A stretch of 46,604 nucleotides of DNA. It comes from Bacillota bacterium (lineage in GTDB: Bacteria; Bacillota; Clostridia; Tissierellales; Sedimentibacteraceae). Positions within the stretch are counted from its first letter, which is position 1. Each line of letters opens with the position of its first letter. The notes below the pieces were generated by a model that made no database searches, had not been told where the DNA came from, and worked only from the letters and a program-made list of their open reading frames with translations. Shown here one piece after another: positions 22,600-32,045 of the stretch. Location of the stretch: contig JAEXUD010000032.1 in the NCBI GenBank assembly GCA_023453025.1, forward strand, positions 1 to 46,604, written 5' to 3'. A program made the translations under genes and the position numbers.

Positions 22600-24351
22600 T
22601 CAAAGATTCTTCAACCGGTTCTGCAATAAAACCCCCACAATATCTGCAAATCTTTCCAAGTAGTTTATCCTTACAAAATTGCGGCCATAAATACGTTTGG
22701 CAGATGCAACATCCTCATCTTCTCCTGTAAAAACACAAAGTATTGCATTGCCCTTCATGACACCTCTTTTTACTTCATAGGCAGTGTCATTTATACCTTT
22801 TATCCCTGAATATTCAGTCTTTAAAGGGATAATTCCTGTTCCCGGATTTATCTCCATATCAAACGGCTTGCAGTCGGATAAAACTATTAATATTTTATTT
22901 TCGCTCTGAGTATTTTCCATCATGTTAATAGCCGTTCTGACAGCAAGACCGTCACGGTTAGAACCCGACGCTCTGTAATTAAAAATTTTATCATTTCTGT
23001 CTGTTTCCTCGTAATCACGGAAAAGATTGATAATAGTATAGCCTCTCAGACTGCTGAAAGAATACACCTTGGCAGGTATTTGACACCTTGTCAGGCTTTC
23101 AGCAATTATGTAGCCCTGAGTTGCAATAATTTCCTGTCTCTCGCACTGAGAGGCAGAGCTGTCGAGCAAAATATCAACAGTTATATTTCCAATATCATTT
23201 TTTATATTTTTATTGAAAACCTTGCTGTCGTTGACGTGCATGTTTCTCCAGATTCTGTTTGCATCAAGCTTTCCGGATTGAGCTCTGACTAAAGAGTTTT
23301 CAAAATTCACAAGCATTGTGTTTCTGATTTTATTGGTTAAATTCACAATACTGTTGTTATTTACTGAATAGTTATCATAATAATTATTAATGTTTGATTC
23401 TCTTTGTTCCTTGGCAATTTTACGAACATATACAGCATCAGGATCATTGTCCGCTGAGTGGTCGAATTCTCCTCTGGTAAAATGCAGTCTTGATTTTTTG
23501 TGGTTGCCCGTGCATAATATTTGTTCAAGTGCTTTTACTTTATGTTCAGGAAGAATTGAAACGCCATAATATTTTTGAATATAACTTCTGTCCGCGTTAA
23601 TTTTTTGACCGCTTAACTTGTGAAGATCTAACTTTATATTCTTGTATTCTTTATTTTGTTCAAAGTAGAAATCCCTGGTAGTTTCAGCGGACTCAATAAT
23701 CAAGTCGTTCATTACAAGGTATTTCAAATCATCTCTTTTTTCTTCTTCCTGTTTTTCTAAAATCTGTCCGGATGACGGCTTTTCAGTTTTTAAGGGTTTA
23801 TTAGTTTTTACTTCATAGCTGCCTGCCCTGAATTTAAAGTATTTTTTAATTATATCATCCATTTTAAGAATAATTTCTTTAGTGTTCATTTGTTCACTAA
23901 ATTCAAGCTCATCTAAAATTTTTAATACCCGGGCTTCTGCATCAGGTTTTTGCCCAAGTGCTTTCTCATAGTGAGCTTTGTTAATTTCATTTAAAATAGC
24001 TCTTTCTGATGGCGTTATTTCTCCGCCCAATACCTTTTTCGAATATAATTCTCTTAACCTTTTAAGCACAGGGCGTTCCTTCTTAGCTTTATGATAAGAA
24101 CTGTTTTCTAATCCAATCCAGAAGAGACACTCAAAAAATTCATAATCCGAATCAGTTTTTAAATAGTTAAAATAGCTTTTCAACAAATTATAGTCATAAT
24201 ATTTATAAACAGCACCTATTATATAATTAAAGTATAAATCCGCTCTTCCGTCTTCGTTATATACACTGAATTCAGGCTGAAAGGAATAGTCATCTGATGC
24301 ATTCCAGATTATATTAAGAGCTCTCTTTTTTTCATCTCTTTGGCTTATCAT
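22600..24351 (-). CDS. VWA (NorD/CbbO-type) metal-binding protein, partner of the AAA+ ATPase
   Basis: A 583-residue protein with a C-terminal von Willebrand A domain. The metal site DxSxS is present as Asp397, Ser399 and Ser401, followed by SGSNRDG near 460 and VLSDCKPFD near 490, the last resembling the LSDGKPFD signature of NorD/CbbO proteins. The N-terminal 380 residues are largely helical and not recognised. It starts right after the AAA+ gene stop with no ribosome binding site of its own, so translation is probably coupled. Such pairs act as chaperones that insert metals or remodel enzymes, such as NorQ/NorD for nitric oxide reductase and CbbQ/CbbO for Rubisco (family knowledge). The client here is unknown. 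Confidence 0.8.
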   Translation of the reverse strand: MISQRDEKKRALNIIWNASDDYSFQPEFSVYNEDGRADLYFNYIIGAVYKYYDYNLLKSYFNYLKTDSDYEFFECLFWIGLENSSYHKAKKERPVLKRLRELYSKKVLGGEITPSERAILNEINKAHYEKALGQKPDAEARVLKILDELEFSEQMNTKEIILKMDDIIKKYFKFRAGSYEVKTNKPLKTEKPSSGQILEKQEEEKRDDLKYLVMNDLIIESAETTRDFYFEQNKEYKNIKLDLHKLSGQKINADRSYIQKYYGVSILPEHKVKALEQILCTGNHKKSRLHFTRGEFDHSADNDPDAVYVRKIAKEQRESNINNYYDNYSVNNNSIVNLTNKIRNTMLVNFENSLVRAQSGKLDANRIWRNMHVNDSKVFNKNIKNDIGNITVDILLDSSASQCERQEIIATQGYIIAESLTRCQIPAKVYSFSSLRGYTIINLFRDYEETDRNDKIFNYRASGSNRDGLAVRTAINMMENTQSENKILIVLSDCKPFDMEINPGTGIIPLKTEYSGIKGINDTAYEVKRGVMKGNAILCVFTGEDEDVASAKRIYGRNFVRINYLERFADIVGVLLQNRLKNL

Positions 24352-24356
24352 ATCAG

Positions 24357-25268
24357 TTAAATAAAAATTTCATTCCTTTCAAGTTTATTAGGTATTCTTA
24401 ATCGAATCACATCTTCAACCAGTTTTCTTTCAAAATCATCAAATGATTTATTTGTCAGTCCCATTTCCAGTGCCTTGTTTGCTTCAAGTCCCTTATCCAT
24501 CAGATGTATGGCAGAAATCAGTCCTCTTAAGTCTACAGACTTAGTAGAAATTTCTGAATTTTCACTTTTGAGCCTTAAATCCTGAAAAAGCCCTATAAAC
24601 TGTTCTAAAGTATCATTATTAATATTGGGGAATTCTTTTAATAAAAGCTTCCTTAAATTATCAGATGAAATAGCCGGCATATTTATTACCATAAATCGTG
24701 AAGTCAATGCCTCGTTAAGCTCTCTTGTTCCTGCATATCCATAATTCATTGTTGCAATAAATCTGACTGCATCATCCAATGCTATCTTATCATAGCCCGG
24801 CACATCGATTATTCTTCTGTAATCCAATGTAGCGTGCAGTACCGCCATAGAATCATTCTTCGCCATATTTATTTCGTCTAAAACTCCGAATCCTCCACTT
24901 TTTGCACATTCATAGATTGGTCCGCTTCTGAAAATAACCTGACCGTTTTTAAATGTGTCAGTTCCTATAAGTGTCGAGGAATCAGTGTTTACGTGAAATG
25001 AAATATCCCACTTAGGTCTGCCGAAAACCACCGCAAGGTTTTCTGCCAGCACATTTTTGCCTGTAGCCTTAGAGCCTACTAAAAGAATATTTTCTCCGCA
25101 TAGCAGAGAGATTATTGCCTGTTCCCATATTTCATTGCCGTAATAGCTGTATTTAGGCTCAGGTATCCTGTAGTCATATTTTGAATCAACCTTGTAGAAT
25201 TTTCTGAATTTCTCTATTTCAACAATCAGTTTTTCACTGATTCCTTCTTGTCTTAAAAAGTCTAGCAT
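24357..25268 (-). CDS. MoxR/NorQ-type AAA+ ATPase
   Basis: About 303 residues. ATG at 25268 is chosen because AAAGGTG lies just before it; an upstream in-frame ATG at 25322 lacks one. The Walker A region reads LLVGSKATGKNVLAENLA, ending GKN where most P-loops have GKT or GKS; Walker B is GGFGVLDEIN; sensor 1 lies in FIATMNYGYAG; the arginine finger region LNEALTSRFMVI is intact. It is the first gene of an operon with the VWA protein and probably the sigma-54 activator. The GKN variant may mark a subfamily or altered nucleotide handling. It belongs to the MoxR/NorQ/CbbQ chaperone group by its VWA partner. Confidence 0.85.
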   Translation of the reverse strand: MLDFLRQEGISEKLIVEIEKFRKFYKVDSKYDYRIPEPKYSYYGNEIWEQAIISLLCGENILLVGSKATGKNVLAENLAVVFGRPKWDISFHVNTDSSTLIGTDTFKNGQVIFRSGPIYECAKSGGFGVLDEINMAKNDSMAVLHATLDYRRIIDVPGYDKIALDDAVRFIATMNYGYAGTRELNEALTSRFMVINMPAISSDNLRKLLLKEFPNINNDTLEQFIGLFQDLRLKSENSEISTKSVDLRGLISAIHLMDKGLEANKALEMGLTNKSFDDFERKLVEDVIRLRIPNKLERNEIFI

Positions 25269-25497
25269 CTTATCACCTTTCAACCAGTATAAATTATTTA
25301 AAGCTTTATTATATATTACCAAAGATATTGTCTTAAATCAACATCTTTAAACCAATCCATATAAGACGGTTATTACTGATCTAACCTTGCATTAATCTTA
25401 AATTGGTTATAAAATATGTAATAAAATATAAAGTTTATGAAACAATTTATGCAACGAAAACGTCTAATTATATATGAAAAAAAGGGAGGTTATGAGT

Positions 25498-27042
25498 ATG
25501 AAAAGCAAAGTAAAAATATTATTTATGGTTTTTATAGTATCACTACTTTCATCAATTAATGCTTTTGGCGCTGAATATGTGAATGTAACACTGCCTGAAT
25601 TTGAAGTCAGGATAAATGGAATTGAAATTGACAATAAGAACAAAGAATATCCTTTAATAGTGTACAAGGGCATTACCTATTTCCCTATGACGTATCACGA
25701 CAGCAGATTTTTAGGGCTCGAGACGAATTGGGATAATATCAGTGGTTTAAAAATTAACAGAAGCGATGAATCCGATGCCTATGTGGATACATACTCTGCA
25801 GTCAATAAAGAAAAATATACTGCTTCTATTCCAAGCTTTAAGATTGAGGTCAACGGTAAGGTTATAGATAACAGCAAGGAGCAATATCCGCTGCTGTTGT
25901 TCAGAAACGTTACTTATTTCCCTTTAACATGGAGATTTGCAGTTGACGAATTTGAATGGAATTACAATTTTTCAAAAAATGACGGTCTTGAAATAAGCAA
26001 TACCTATACTCGAAAAGTGAAAATTAAAGAGGTAAAACTGCCCATAGTTGAAAGAGACAGCTTTTACGACCGTGCTTTTACCGTTTCCGGAGACTATTTC
26101 TATTATGAAGGAGAAAAAGGGATAATTTATCAATCACCCATCAGCAATCCTTCTCAAAGAAAAGCTGTATATGAATTACCGTTGTGGACATATGGTGACG
26201 GTGAAGCTTATGTGATGGCAGGTCTTAAAACCGTTGACGAAAAGGTCAGATTGTCTTATCATCAAGGCGGTGCTGCCATGGGTACCGATTATGAAATAAT
26301 TATTAATGAGGACGGTACCAATGAAATTTTTGATCAGGGATATTCTCACAAAGTAGATATGGGCTACGCTGCCGTGCGCGTTGACCAATGGGCACCTCCG
26401 TTCCCTAACAATTTAGCAATAAAGCTTAGTGGAGAACAGGAATACAGACCGATCGGCGACCCGAAGTATTATTACGGCTCTTTCAAGTCCGGCTCAGGCG
26501 GCATAAGTCCCAATGAATACCTTGTATTGACAGGAGATACCATATATATTATGGCATATGAATTTGAAAATAATAATTCATCAAACGGAATATATAAAAT
26601 TGATATTAACACAGGTGAAACTGTAAGATTGTGCGAAGAATCAGCAAAGAAGTTTATATATAACTATGACATTGTTTACTTTATGGATTTGGAGGGCTAT
26701 TTATATCAATATAATACTCGCATTGCGGGAAGCGCTGCAGAAAGACTGACTGATTTTAAGGTCAGTGACTTTACAGTTCTTAATAACATTGTTTATTATA
26801 TTACAGAAGAATCAAAAGGGCTTGAGCTGTTCAGATTAGGAGAGACGGACTCTGCAAATCCCGGCGGACAAGTAAAACGCATCATCAACAACCACGGATA
26901 TCTTTGCTTCATTTTTGATAAAAACAGTACCTCAAATTATAAAATGATGGTATTTGACGAAGCCGGAAGCAATGTTTTCAAAACAGATAAAATTATTAAG
27001 CATGTGAGCATTAATGAGGAAAGACTTTTTTATATAAGGTAA
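25498..27042 (+). CDS. Secreted protein of unknown function with two YPL...TYFP repeats and a DUF5050-like C-terminal half
   Basis: A 514-residue exported protein. ATG at 25498 is preferred because AGGGAGG ends eight bases before it. A signal peptide (KILFMVFIVSLLSSINAFGA) is clear. Two similar units follow, each with F-E-[VI]-x-[VI]-N-G-x-x-I-D-N, YPLLLF/YPLIVY and TYFP, at roughly 30-85 and 110-165; these resemble copper-amine-oxidase N-terminal-like stress/wall domains. The second half has repeated GDYFYYEGE, GDTIYIMAYE and NIVYYITEE strands, suggesting a beta-propeller like DUF5050. It is a lone gene with its own terminator, divergent from the AAA+ operon. A wall-associated sensor or binding role is a guess only. 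Confidence 0.8.
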   Translation: MKSKVKILFMVFIVSLLSSINAFGAEYVNVTLPEFEVRINGIEIDNKNKEYPLIVYKGITYFPMTYHDSRFLGLETNWDNISGLKINRSDESDAYVDTYSAVNKEKYTASIPSFKIEVNGKVIDNSKEQYPLLLFRNVTYFPLTWRFAVDEFEWNYNFSKNDGLEISNTYTRKVKIKEVKLPIVERDSFYDRAFTVSGDYFYYEGEKGIIYQSPISNPSQRKAVYELPLWTYGDGEAYVMAGLKTVDEKVRLSYHQGGAAMGTDYEIIINEDGTNEIFDQGYSHKVDMGYAAVRVDQWAPPFPNNLAIKLSGEQEYRPIGDPKYYYGSFKSGSGGISPNEYLVLTGDTIYIMAYEFENNNSSNGIYKIDINTGETVRLCEESAKKFIYNYDIVYFMDLEGYLYQYNTRIAGSAAERLTDFKVSDFTVLNNIVYYITEESKGLELFRLGETDSANPGGQVKRIINNHGYLCFIFDKNSTSNYKMMVFDEAGSNVFKTDKIIKHVSINEERLFYIR

Positions 27043-27051
27043 GGTTATGTT

Positions 27052-27085
27052 AAAAAAGCTGATAATTTTTATAATCAGCTTTTTT
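27052..27085. terminator. Bidirectional terminator between the secreted protein gene and radA
   Basis: AAAAAGCTGAT and ATCAGCTTTTTT form a stem of at least 11 bp with an AT-rich loop. A T run follows on both strands, so it ends the converging transcripts of the plus-strand secreted protein gene and minus-strand radA. Confidence 0.85.
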
Positions 27086-27111
27086 ATATTCCTCAGGCAT
27101 TTCATAGTTTT

Positions 27112-28467
27112 CTAAAATAACAAATCCAATACCTGTCTGATATTGTTTACGGGAATTATTTCAATATTTTTTATGTCCTTCATGGTATCATTTGATTCTG
27201 CTATTATTGCTCTTTCAAAACCCATTTTTTGTGCTTCCATAAGTCTTTTTTCGATGGAATTGACCCCTCTTATTTCTCCTGTGAGACCGACCTCGCCTAT
27301 CAATATGGTTTTGAAATCCACAGGAATTTCCTTGAAGCTTGAAGCGATGGCACAAAGTATAGCCAGATCTGCCGCAGGTTCTTTCAGCTGTAAGCCTCCT
27401 GTAACATTTATGAACGTATCCGAGCTTTGAATTGCAAGTCCGGCTTTTTTTTCTAATATGGCAATAAGCATTGCCGCTCTGTTTTTGTCTATACCTGTTG
27501 TCACTCTGTTTGCAAATCCTGCCGGAGAATATGTAACCAGGGCCTGAATTTCTATCAGCACCGGTCTTGTGCCCTCCATTGCCGCAGTTACCACTGTTCC
27601 GTATGCATCAACAGGTCTTCCCTTTAAGAAAACCTCCGAAGGGTTTTCTACCTCTACCAATCCTTCTTCTCTCATTTCAAAAATACCTATTTCATTGGTT
27701 GAACCAAAACGGTTTTTTACAGCCCTGAGTATTCTGTACGAAAAATGCCTTTCTCCTTCAAAATAAAGGACGGTGTCAACCATATGCTCCAATACTCTCG
27801 GTCCTGCTATTGCCCCCGATTTTGTAACATGACCTACAATAAAGGATGCCATATTTCTGACCTTGGTCATGCGCATTACCATTGCCGTTACTTCTCGTAC
27901 CTGACTCACACTGCCCGGAGCAGAAACAATTTCAGGACAATAAATGGTTTGAATTGAATCAAGCACTAACAAATCCGGCTCTTCTTTTTCTACAAATTCT
28001 TTTATAACATCAATGTTGGTTTCAGCAAGTACATAAAGCTCTCCGTCCGATACTCCAAGACGGTCTGCTCTTATTTTAATTTGTTCTCCTGATTCCTCTC
28101 CCGATACATACAGAACCTTTAAATTGTGTTTGGAAACATGATCAGCAACCTGCAAAAGCAATGTTGATTTTCCGATTCCGGGATCTCCGCCTACAAGCAC
28201 CAGGGAGCTTTTTATAATGCCTCCGCCCAGAACCCTGTCCATTTCCTTGCTGCCCGTAGAGTATCTTTCTTTTTTAGTAGATGTAATATTTTGAATTTTT
28301 TCTATTTTGCCGTTGCTGATACCCCTTTGGCCCTTGGTATCACCTGCTTTGGATTCTATTTCCTCCACAAATGAGTTCCATTGGCCGCAGGACGGGCACT
28401 TGCCAAGCCATTTTGCAGTTTCATATCCGCACTCCTGACAAACAAATTTTGTTTTTATCTTGGCCAT
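27112..28467 (-). CDS. radA: DNA repair protein RadA (Sms)
   Basis: A 451-residue branch-migration helicase that helps process recombination intermediates. It has the N-terminal zinc finger CQECGYETAKWLGKCPSCG (10-28), a RecA-like core with Walker A GGDPGIGKSTLL near 93-104, the RadA-specific KNRFG near residue 253, and a Lon-protease-like C-terminal domain without the protease site. Length and motifs are standard. It is a single gene on the minus strand and does not belong to either metabolic island. Confidence 0.97.
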   Translation of the reverse strand: MAKIKTKFVCQECGYETAKWLGKCPSCGQWNSFVEEIESKAGDTKGQRGISNGKIEKIQNITSTKKERYSTGSKEMDRVLGGGIIKSSLVLVGGDPGIGKSTLLLQVADHVSKHNLKVLYVSGEESGEQIKIRADRLGVSDGELYVLAETNIDVIKEFVEKEEPDLLVLDSIQTIYCPEIVSAPGSVSQVREVTAMVMRMTKVRNMASFIVGHVTKSGAIAGPRVLEHMVDTVLYFEGERHFSYRILRAVKNRFGSTNEIGIFEMREEGLVEVENPSEVFLKGRPVDAYGTVVTAAMEGTRPVLIEIQALVTYSPAGFANRVTTGIDKNRAAMLIAILEKKAGLAIQSSDTFINVTGGLQLKEPAADLAILCAIASSFKEIPVDFKTILIGEVGLTGEIRGVNSIEKRLMEAQKMGFERAIIAESNDTMKDIKNIEIIPVNNIRQVLDLLF

Positions 28468-28709
28468 ATTTCACCTGCCTTTATTTAATATTATAAATAT
28501 ATCTCAATGGTTGTTTTATGTCAATATTTGAAAAGAGGAGATTCTGCGATTCAGAATTGCAGTGTGTATAGTTTGAAATGACAGCTCGAGCTCCTTCAGA
28601 ATGACAGCAATGCTGCTCTAAAACAGCAAAATGTTTAGTAATATTAAACTTTAAATATTTGTATTGATGTTATGTGCGTACATTAATTACAATTTTGTAT
28701 ATTTTAATA

Positions 28710-28738
28710 TTGACATTCAAATTACACGTATGTATAAT
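28710..28738 (+). promoter_or_regulatory. SigA promoter of the XRE-potABCD operon
   Basis: TTGACA (28710-28715) and TATAAT (28733-28738) match the consensus exactly with a 17-base spacer, about 70 bases before the regulator start. Confidence 0.9.
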
Positions 28739-28751
28739 AAAAATCAAATTG

Positions 28752-28785
28752 AAAGTTTAATAACTTTAAACTTAAAGTTTAATAA
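28752..28785 (+). promoter_or_regulatory. Candidate operator of the XRE-cupin regulator (22-bp spaced direct repeat)
   Basis: AAAGTTTAATAA occurs at 28752-28763 and again at 28774-28785, 22 bases apart, with an inverted ACTTTAAACTT between them. An inverted copy, TATTAAACTTT, lies upstream of the promoter at 28642-28652. The paired sites just downstream of the -10 fit a repressor site for the gene that follows. Confidence 0.55.
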
Positions 28786-28808
28786 TATAAACAAATTATG
28801 AGGTTTTT

Positions 28809-29345
28809 ATGGATATCGGTGAAAATTTAAAAAGGTTAAGAACTGCCAATTCTCTCACTCAGCAGGAGCTTGCTGACAGATGTGAACTGACAAAGGGATA
28901 CATATCACAGCTTGAACGAGATTTAACATCACCTTCCATCGCGACTCTTACAGATATATTAGAATGCTTAGGCACCGATTTAGGAAGCTTTTTTAATGAA
29001 GCTGTGGACCAAAAAATTGTATTTAAAGAAGAGGATGTCTTTGTAAAGGAATCTGAAGATAATTACAAAATTAACTGGATAATACCAAATGCTCAAAAAT
29101 ACAAAATGGAACCTATTTTAGTCGAGCTTGGGGCAAACAGCAGAACAAAGGAAGATGAGCCTCATGAGGGCGAGGAGTTCGGGTATGTACTGGCAGGGTC
29201 TATAATGCTTAATTATGGCAGCCAGGTATACAAGGTCAAAAAAGGCGAATCCTTTTATATTAAAACTAACAAAACTCATTTTATTGAAAATACAAGTAAA
29301 AACCCGGCACGTGTAATATGGGTTTCTACTCCACCAAATTTTTAA
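28809..29345 (+). CDS. XRE-family regulator with C-terminal cupin domain (PuuR-like)
   Basis: A 178-residue regulator. The N-terminal helix-turn-helix (LKRLRTANSLTQQELADRCE through YISQLERDLTSPSIATL) spans about 8-45; a cupin fills about 105-175 with EDEPHEGEEFGYVLAGS and KKGESFYIKTNKTHFIEN. This layout is shared with PuuR and related regulators that sense small metabolites in the cupin pocket. It lies 14 bases ahead of potA in the same operon, so polyamine-responsive control of uptake is likely (inference). Confidence 0.9.
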   Translation: MDIGENLKRLRTANSLTQQELADRCELTKGYISQLERDLTSPSIATLTDILECLGTDLGSFFNEAVDQKIVFKEEDVFVKESEDNYKINWIIPNAQKYKMEPILVELGANSRTKEDEPHEGEEFGYVLAGSIMLNYGSQVYKVKKGESFYIKTNKTHFIENTSKNPARVIWVSTPPNF

Positions 29346-29359
29346 ATCAGGAGTAAAAA

Positions 29360-30400
29360 ATGGACAACGCAATTATCGAATTGAATAATATTACTAAAAA
29401 ATTTGACGGTGAAATAGTTCTTGATGATATTACCTTATCCGTTAAAAAAAATGAATTTGTTACATTGTTGGGACCAAGCGGATGCGGTAAAACAACAACC
29501 CTCAGAATAATAGGCGGATTTGAAACTCCAGATGAGGGAGATGTATATTTTGACGGTCATTTAATAAATGATGTACCCCCATTTAAAAGGCAGCTGAATA
29601 CTGTTTTCCAAAAGTATGCTTTGTTTCCTCATATGAATGTATTTGAGAACATAGCATTTGGCCTGAGAATAAAAAAGATAGATGAAAGACTTATCAACAG
29701 CAAGGTTGAAAAAATGCTTGAATTGTTCAATCTTAAAAATTACGGCAAAAGAAGAATTGACCAACTAAGCGGCGGACAGCAGCAGCGTATAGCAATAGCA
29801 AGAGCTTTGGTAAATGAGCCAAAGGTTTTATTGCTGGATGAACCCTTGGGAGCTCTTGATTTGAAACTGAGAAAAGAAATGCAGCAAGAGTTAAAGGCAA
29901 TGCAAAAGCAAATAGGAATCACATTTATATATGTTACACATGATCAGGAAGAAGCATTGACCATGTCAGATACTATAGTTGTTATGAATGACGGGATTAT
30001 TCAGCAGATGGGTTCGCCTATCGATATATATAATGAGCCCGAAAATGCATTTGTTGCAGACTTCATAGGAGAAAGCAATATTTTAGATGGCGTGATGCAC
30101 GATGATTATCTTGTAGAGTTTTTAGGGAAAAAATTCGAATGCCTGGACAGGGGATTTGGAAAATGTGAAGAGGTGGATGTTGTAATACGTCCCGAAGATT
30201 TAGACTTGACCGTCAAAGGAGAAGGCAAATTAGAAGGGGTTGTAAAATCCGTTACTTTCAAGGGTGTTCATTATGAAATGCGAATTGTTGTCAGAGACTA
30301 TGAATTTTTGGTCCACTCCACCGACATGGCAAAGGTAGGCTCAACAGTTGGATTAACTTTGACCCCCGATGATATACACATTATGGAAAAGGGGGATTGA
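29360..30400 (+). CDS. potA: Spermidine/putrescine ABC transporter ATP-binding protein
   Basis: A 346-residue ABC ATPase with Walker A GPSGCGKT at 38-45, signature LSGGQ at 136-140, Walker B LLLDEP at 157-162 and a C-terminal TOBE-type domain (VVIRPEDLDL and after). The neighbours potB, potC and potD complete a polyamine importer. Its stop is almost directly followed by the potB start. Confidence 0.93.
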   Translation: MDNAIIELNNITKKFDGEIVLDDITLSVKKNEFVTLLGPSGCGKTTTLRIIGGFETPDEGDVYFDGHLINDVPPFKRQLNTVFQKYALFPHMNVFENIAFGLRIKKIDERLINSKVEKMLELFNLKNYGKRRIDQLSGGQQQRIAIARALVNEPKVLLLDEPLGALDLKLRKEMQQELKAMQKQIGITFIYVTHDQEEALTMSDTIVVMNDGIIQQMGSPIDIYNEPENAFVADFIGESNILDGVMHDDYLVEFLGKKFECLDRGFGKCEEVDVVIRPEDLDLTVKGEGKLEGVVKSVTFKGVHYEMRIVVRDYEFLVHSTDMAKVGSTVGLTLTPDDIHIMEKGD

Positions 30401-30402
30401 CG

Positions 30403-31245
30403 TTGAAAAACAGAACAAAATATTTTGCTTATCCCTATATTGTATGGATGATAATATTTATTGTTTTCCCATCTTTCCTGGTGCTTTTATACAGCATTAC
30501 AACGAAGGAATCCAATGGCCTTACAACCATACAATTTACTTTCGGCAATTTCAAAAAATTTTTTGATCCGCTTTATATAAATATTTTATGGGATTCAATA
30601 TTTCTTGCTGCCCTATCAACAGCAATATGCTTGTTGCTTGGATATCCGACAGCTTATATAATATCAAAGGCAGATTTATCTAAAAGAAATACTCTGTTAT
30701 TTCTTTGCATATTGCCAATGTGGATGAATATGCTTCTCAGAACCTATGCATGGATGACAATACTGGGAAACAACGGTATATTAAACAATCTTTTCAGTTT
30801 GCTTGGTATGCCAAAAGTAAACATGCTTTATACAAGAGGGGCGACAGTAATGGGGATGGTTTACAACTTTCTGCCCTTTATGATACTTCCGGTCTATACT
30901 GCTCTGAGCAAAATGGACAGAGGTATATTAGAAGCCGCTGATGATTTAGGAGCAAACAAATATACTAAATTCAGAAAAATAATCTTTCCGTTAAGCATGC
31001 CCGGTGTTATATCAGGCATAGTTATGGTTTTTATGCCTGCAGTGAGCACATTTATTATCCCGCAGTTGTTAGGCGGAAATAAAAGCATGATGATAGGTAA
31101 TTTGATCGAAAAATTATTTATATTGAACGGAGACTGGAATTTCGGCTCTGCAATTTCAATTATTATGATGGTAATCATACTTATATCAATGTCAATTATG
31201 AATAAGTTTGATGTTGATAAGGAGGGAGGAGCCAGACTATGGTAA
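30403..31245 (+). CDS. potB: Spermidine/putrescine ABC transporter permease PotB
   Basis: About 280 residues with six membrane segments and the permease EAA loop AADDLGANKYTKFRKIIFPL near 180. TTG at 30403 is preferred as start: GGGGG ends seven bases before it, whereas another TTG at 30397 overlaps the potA stop and the ribosome binding site. Its 3' end overlaps potC by seven bases. Confidence 0.9.
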   Translation: MKNRTKYFAYPYIVWMIIFIVFPSFLVLLYSITTKESNGLTTIQFTFGNFKKFFDPLYINILWDSIFLAALSTAICLLLGYPTAYIISKADLSKRNTLLFLCILPMWMNMLLRTYAWMTILGNNGILNNLFSLLGMPKVNMLYTRGATVMGMVYNFLPFMILPVYTALSKMDRGILEAADDLGANKYTKFRKIIFPLSMPGVISGIVMVFMPAVSTFIIPQLLGGNKSMMIGNLIEKLFILNGDWNFGSAISIIMMVIILISMSIMNKFDVDKEGGARLW

Positions 31246-32045
31246 GAAAATATTTATCCAGAATCTACATGGGCTTGATATTTTTATTCCTTTATGCACC
31301 TATAATTGTACTTGCTGTTTTCTCATTCAACGAATCAAAGTCGAGAGGTAACTGGACAGGGTTTTCATTGAAATGGTATGTTGAATTATTTCACGACACT
31401 GATATACGCTCTGCATTTTATTACACCATAATTATAGCCGTAATATCAGCTGTGGTTTCTACAATTTTAGGTACGATAGCAGCAATAGGAATCAATGTAA
31501 TGAATGGCAAAATAAAATCTGTATTGCTCAATGCAAACTATCTTCCTGTTGTAAATCCTGATATAGTAACCGGTATTTCATTGATGATACTGTATATATC
31601 CTTTAATATTAATTTTGGTTTTAACACAATATTAATTTCGCATATAGTGTTTAATACTCCATACGTTATTTTGTCAATACTTCCAAAGCTCAAGCAGCTG
31701 GATGTAAACATGACTGAGGCCGCAATGGACTTAGGAGCAACTCCGATGTATGCTCTCAGAAAGGTAATAATACCTGAAATTAAACCGGGAATAATTACAG
31801 GCTTCTTAATGGCATTTACATTGTCAATAGATGATTTTATAATAAGCTACTTTACCAAGGGCGAAGGCGTTACCAACCTTTCTATAGTAATTTACTCAAT
31901 GGCAAGGAGAGGAGTACGCCCTACAATAAATGCATTATCTACAATAATGCTTACCGTGGTATTATTGTTGATGATATTAATAAACAAAAGGTCAAACGGA
32001 ACTGAAAAATCTAAAAAATCAATAAAAAGTGAGGTATTTAAATAA
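31239..32045 (+). CDS. potC: Spermidine/putrescine ABC transporter permease PotC
   Basis: A 268-residue permease with the EAA loop EAAMDLGATPMYALRKVIIPE near 165-185 and the typical FSFNESKSRGNWTGFSLKWY segment after the first membrane helix. It overlaps potB at the start and potD by one base at the end. It forms the channel together with PotB. Confidence 0.92.
   Translation: MVRKYLSRIYMGLIFLFLYAPIIVLAVFSFNESKSRGNWTGFSLKWYVELFHDTDIRSAFYYTIIIAVISAVVSTILGTIAAIGINVMNGKIKSVLLNANYLPVVNPDIVTGISLMILYISFNINFGFNTILISHIVFNTPYVILSILPKLKQLDVNMTEAAMDLGATPMYALRKVIIPEIKPGIITGFLMAFTLSIDDFIISYFTKGEGVTNLSIVIYSMARRGVRPTINALSTIMLTVVLLLMILINKRSNGTEKSKKSIKSEVFK

Larger units (their letters stand above)
28468..28808. 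other. Intergenic region between radA and the XRE-pot operon
   Basis: This 341-base stretch holds the radA start region, a piece of an interspersed repeat (AGAGGAGATTCTGCG... and ...CAGAATGACAGC, 28532-28610), the promoter at 28710-28738 and repeated AAAGTTTAAT elements. No gene is seen. Confidence 0.6.

Noticed and set aside
29561..29764. Antisense frames inside potA and similar long frames opposite most genes
   Set aside because: They are mirror frames of well-supported genes, without ribosome binding sites or plausible products.
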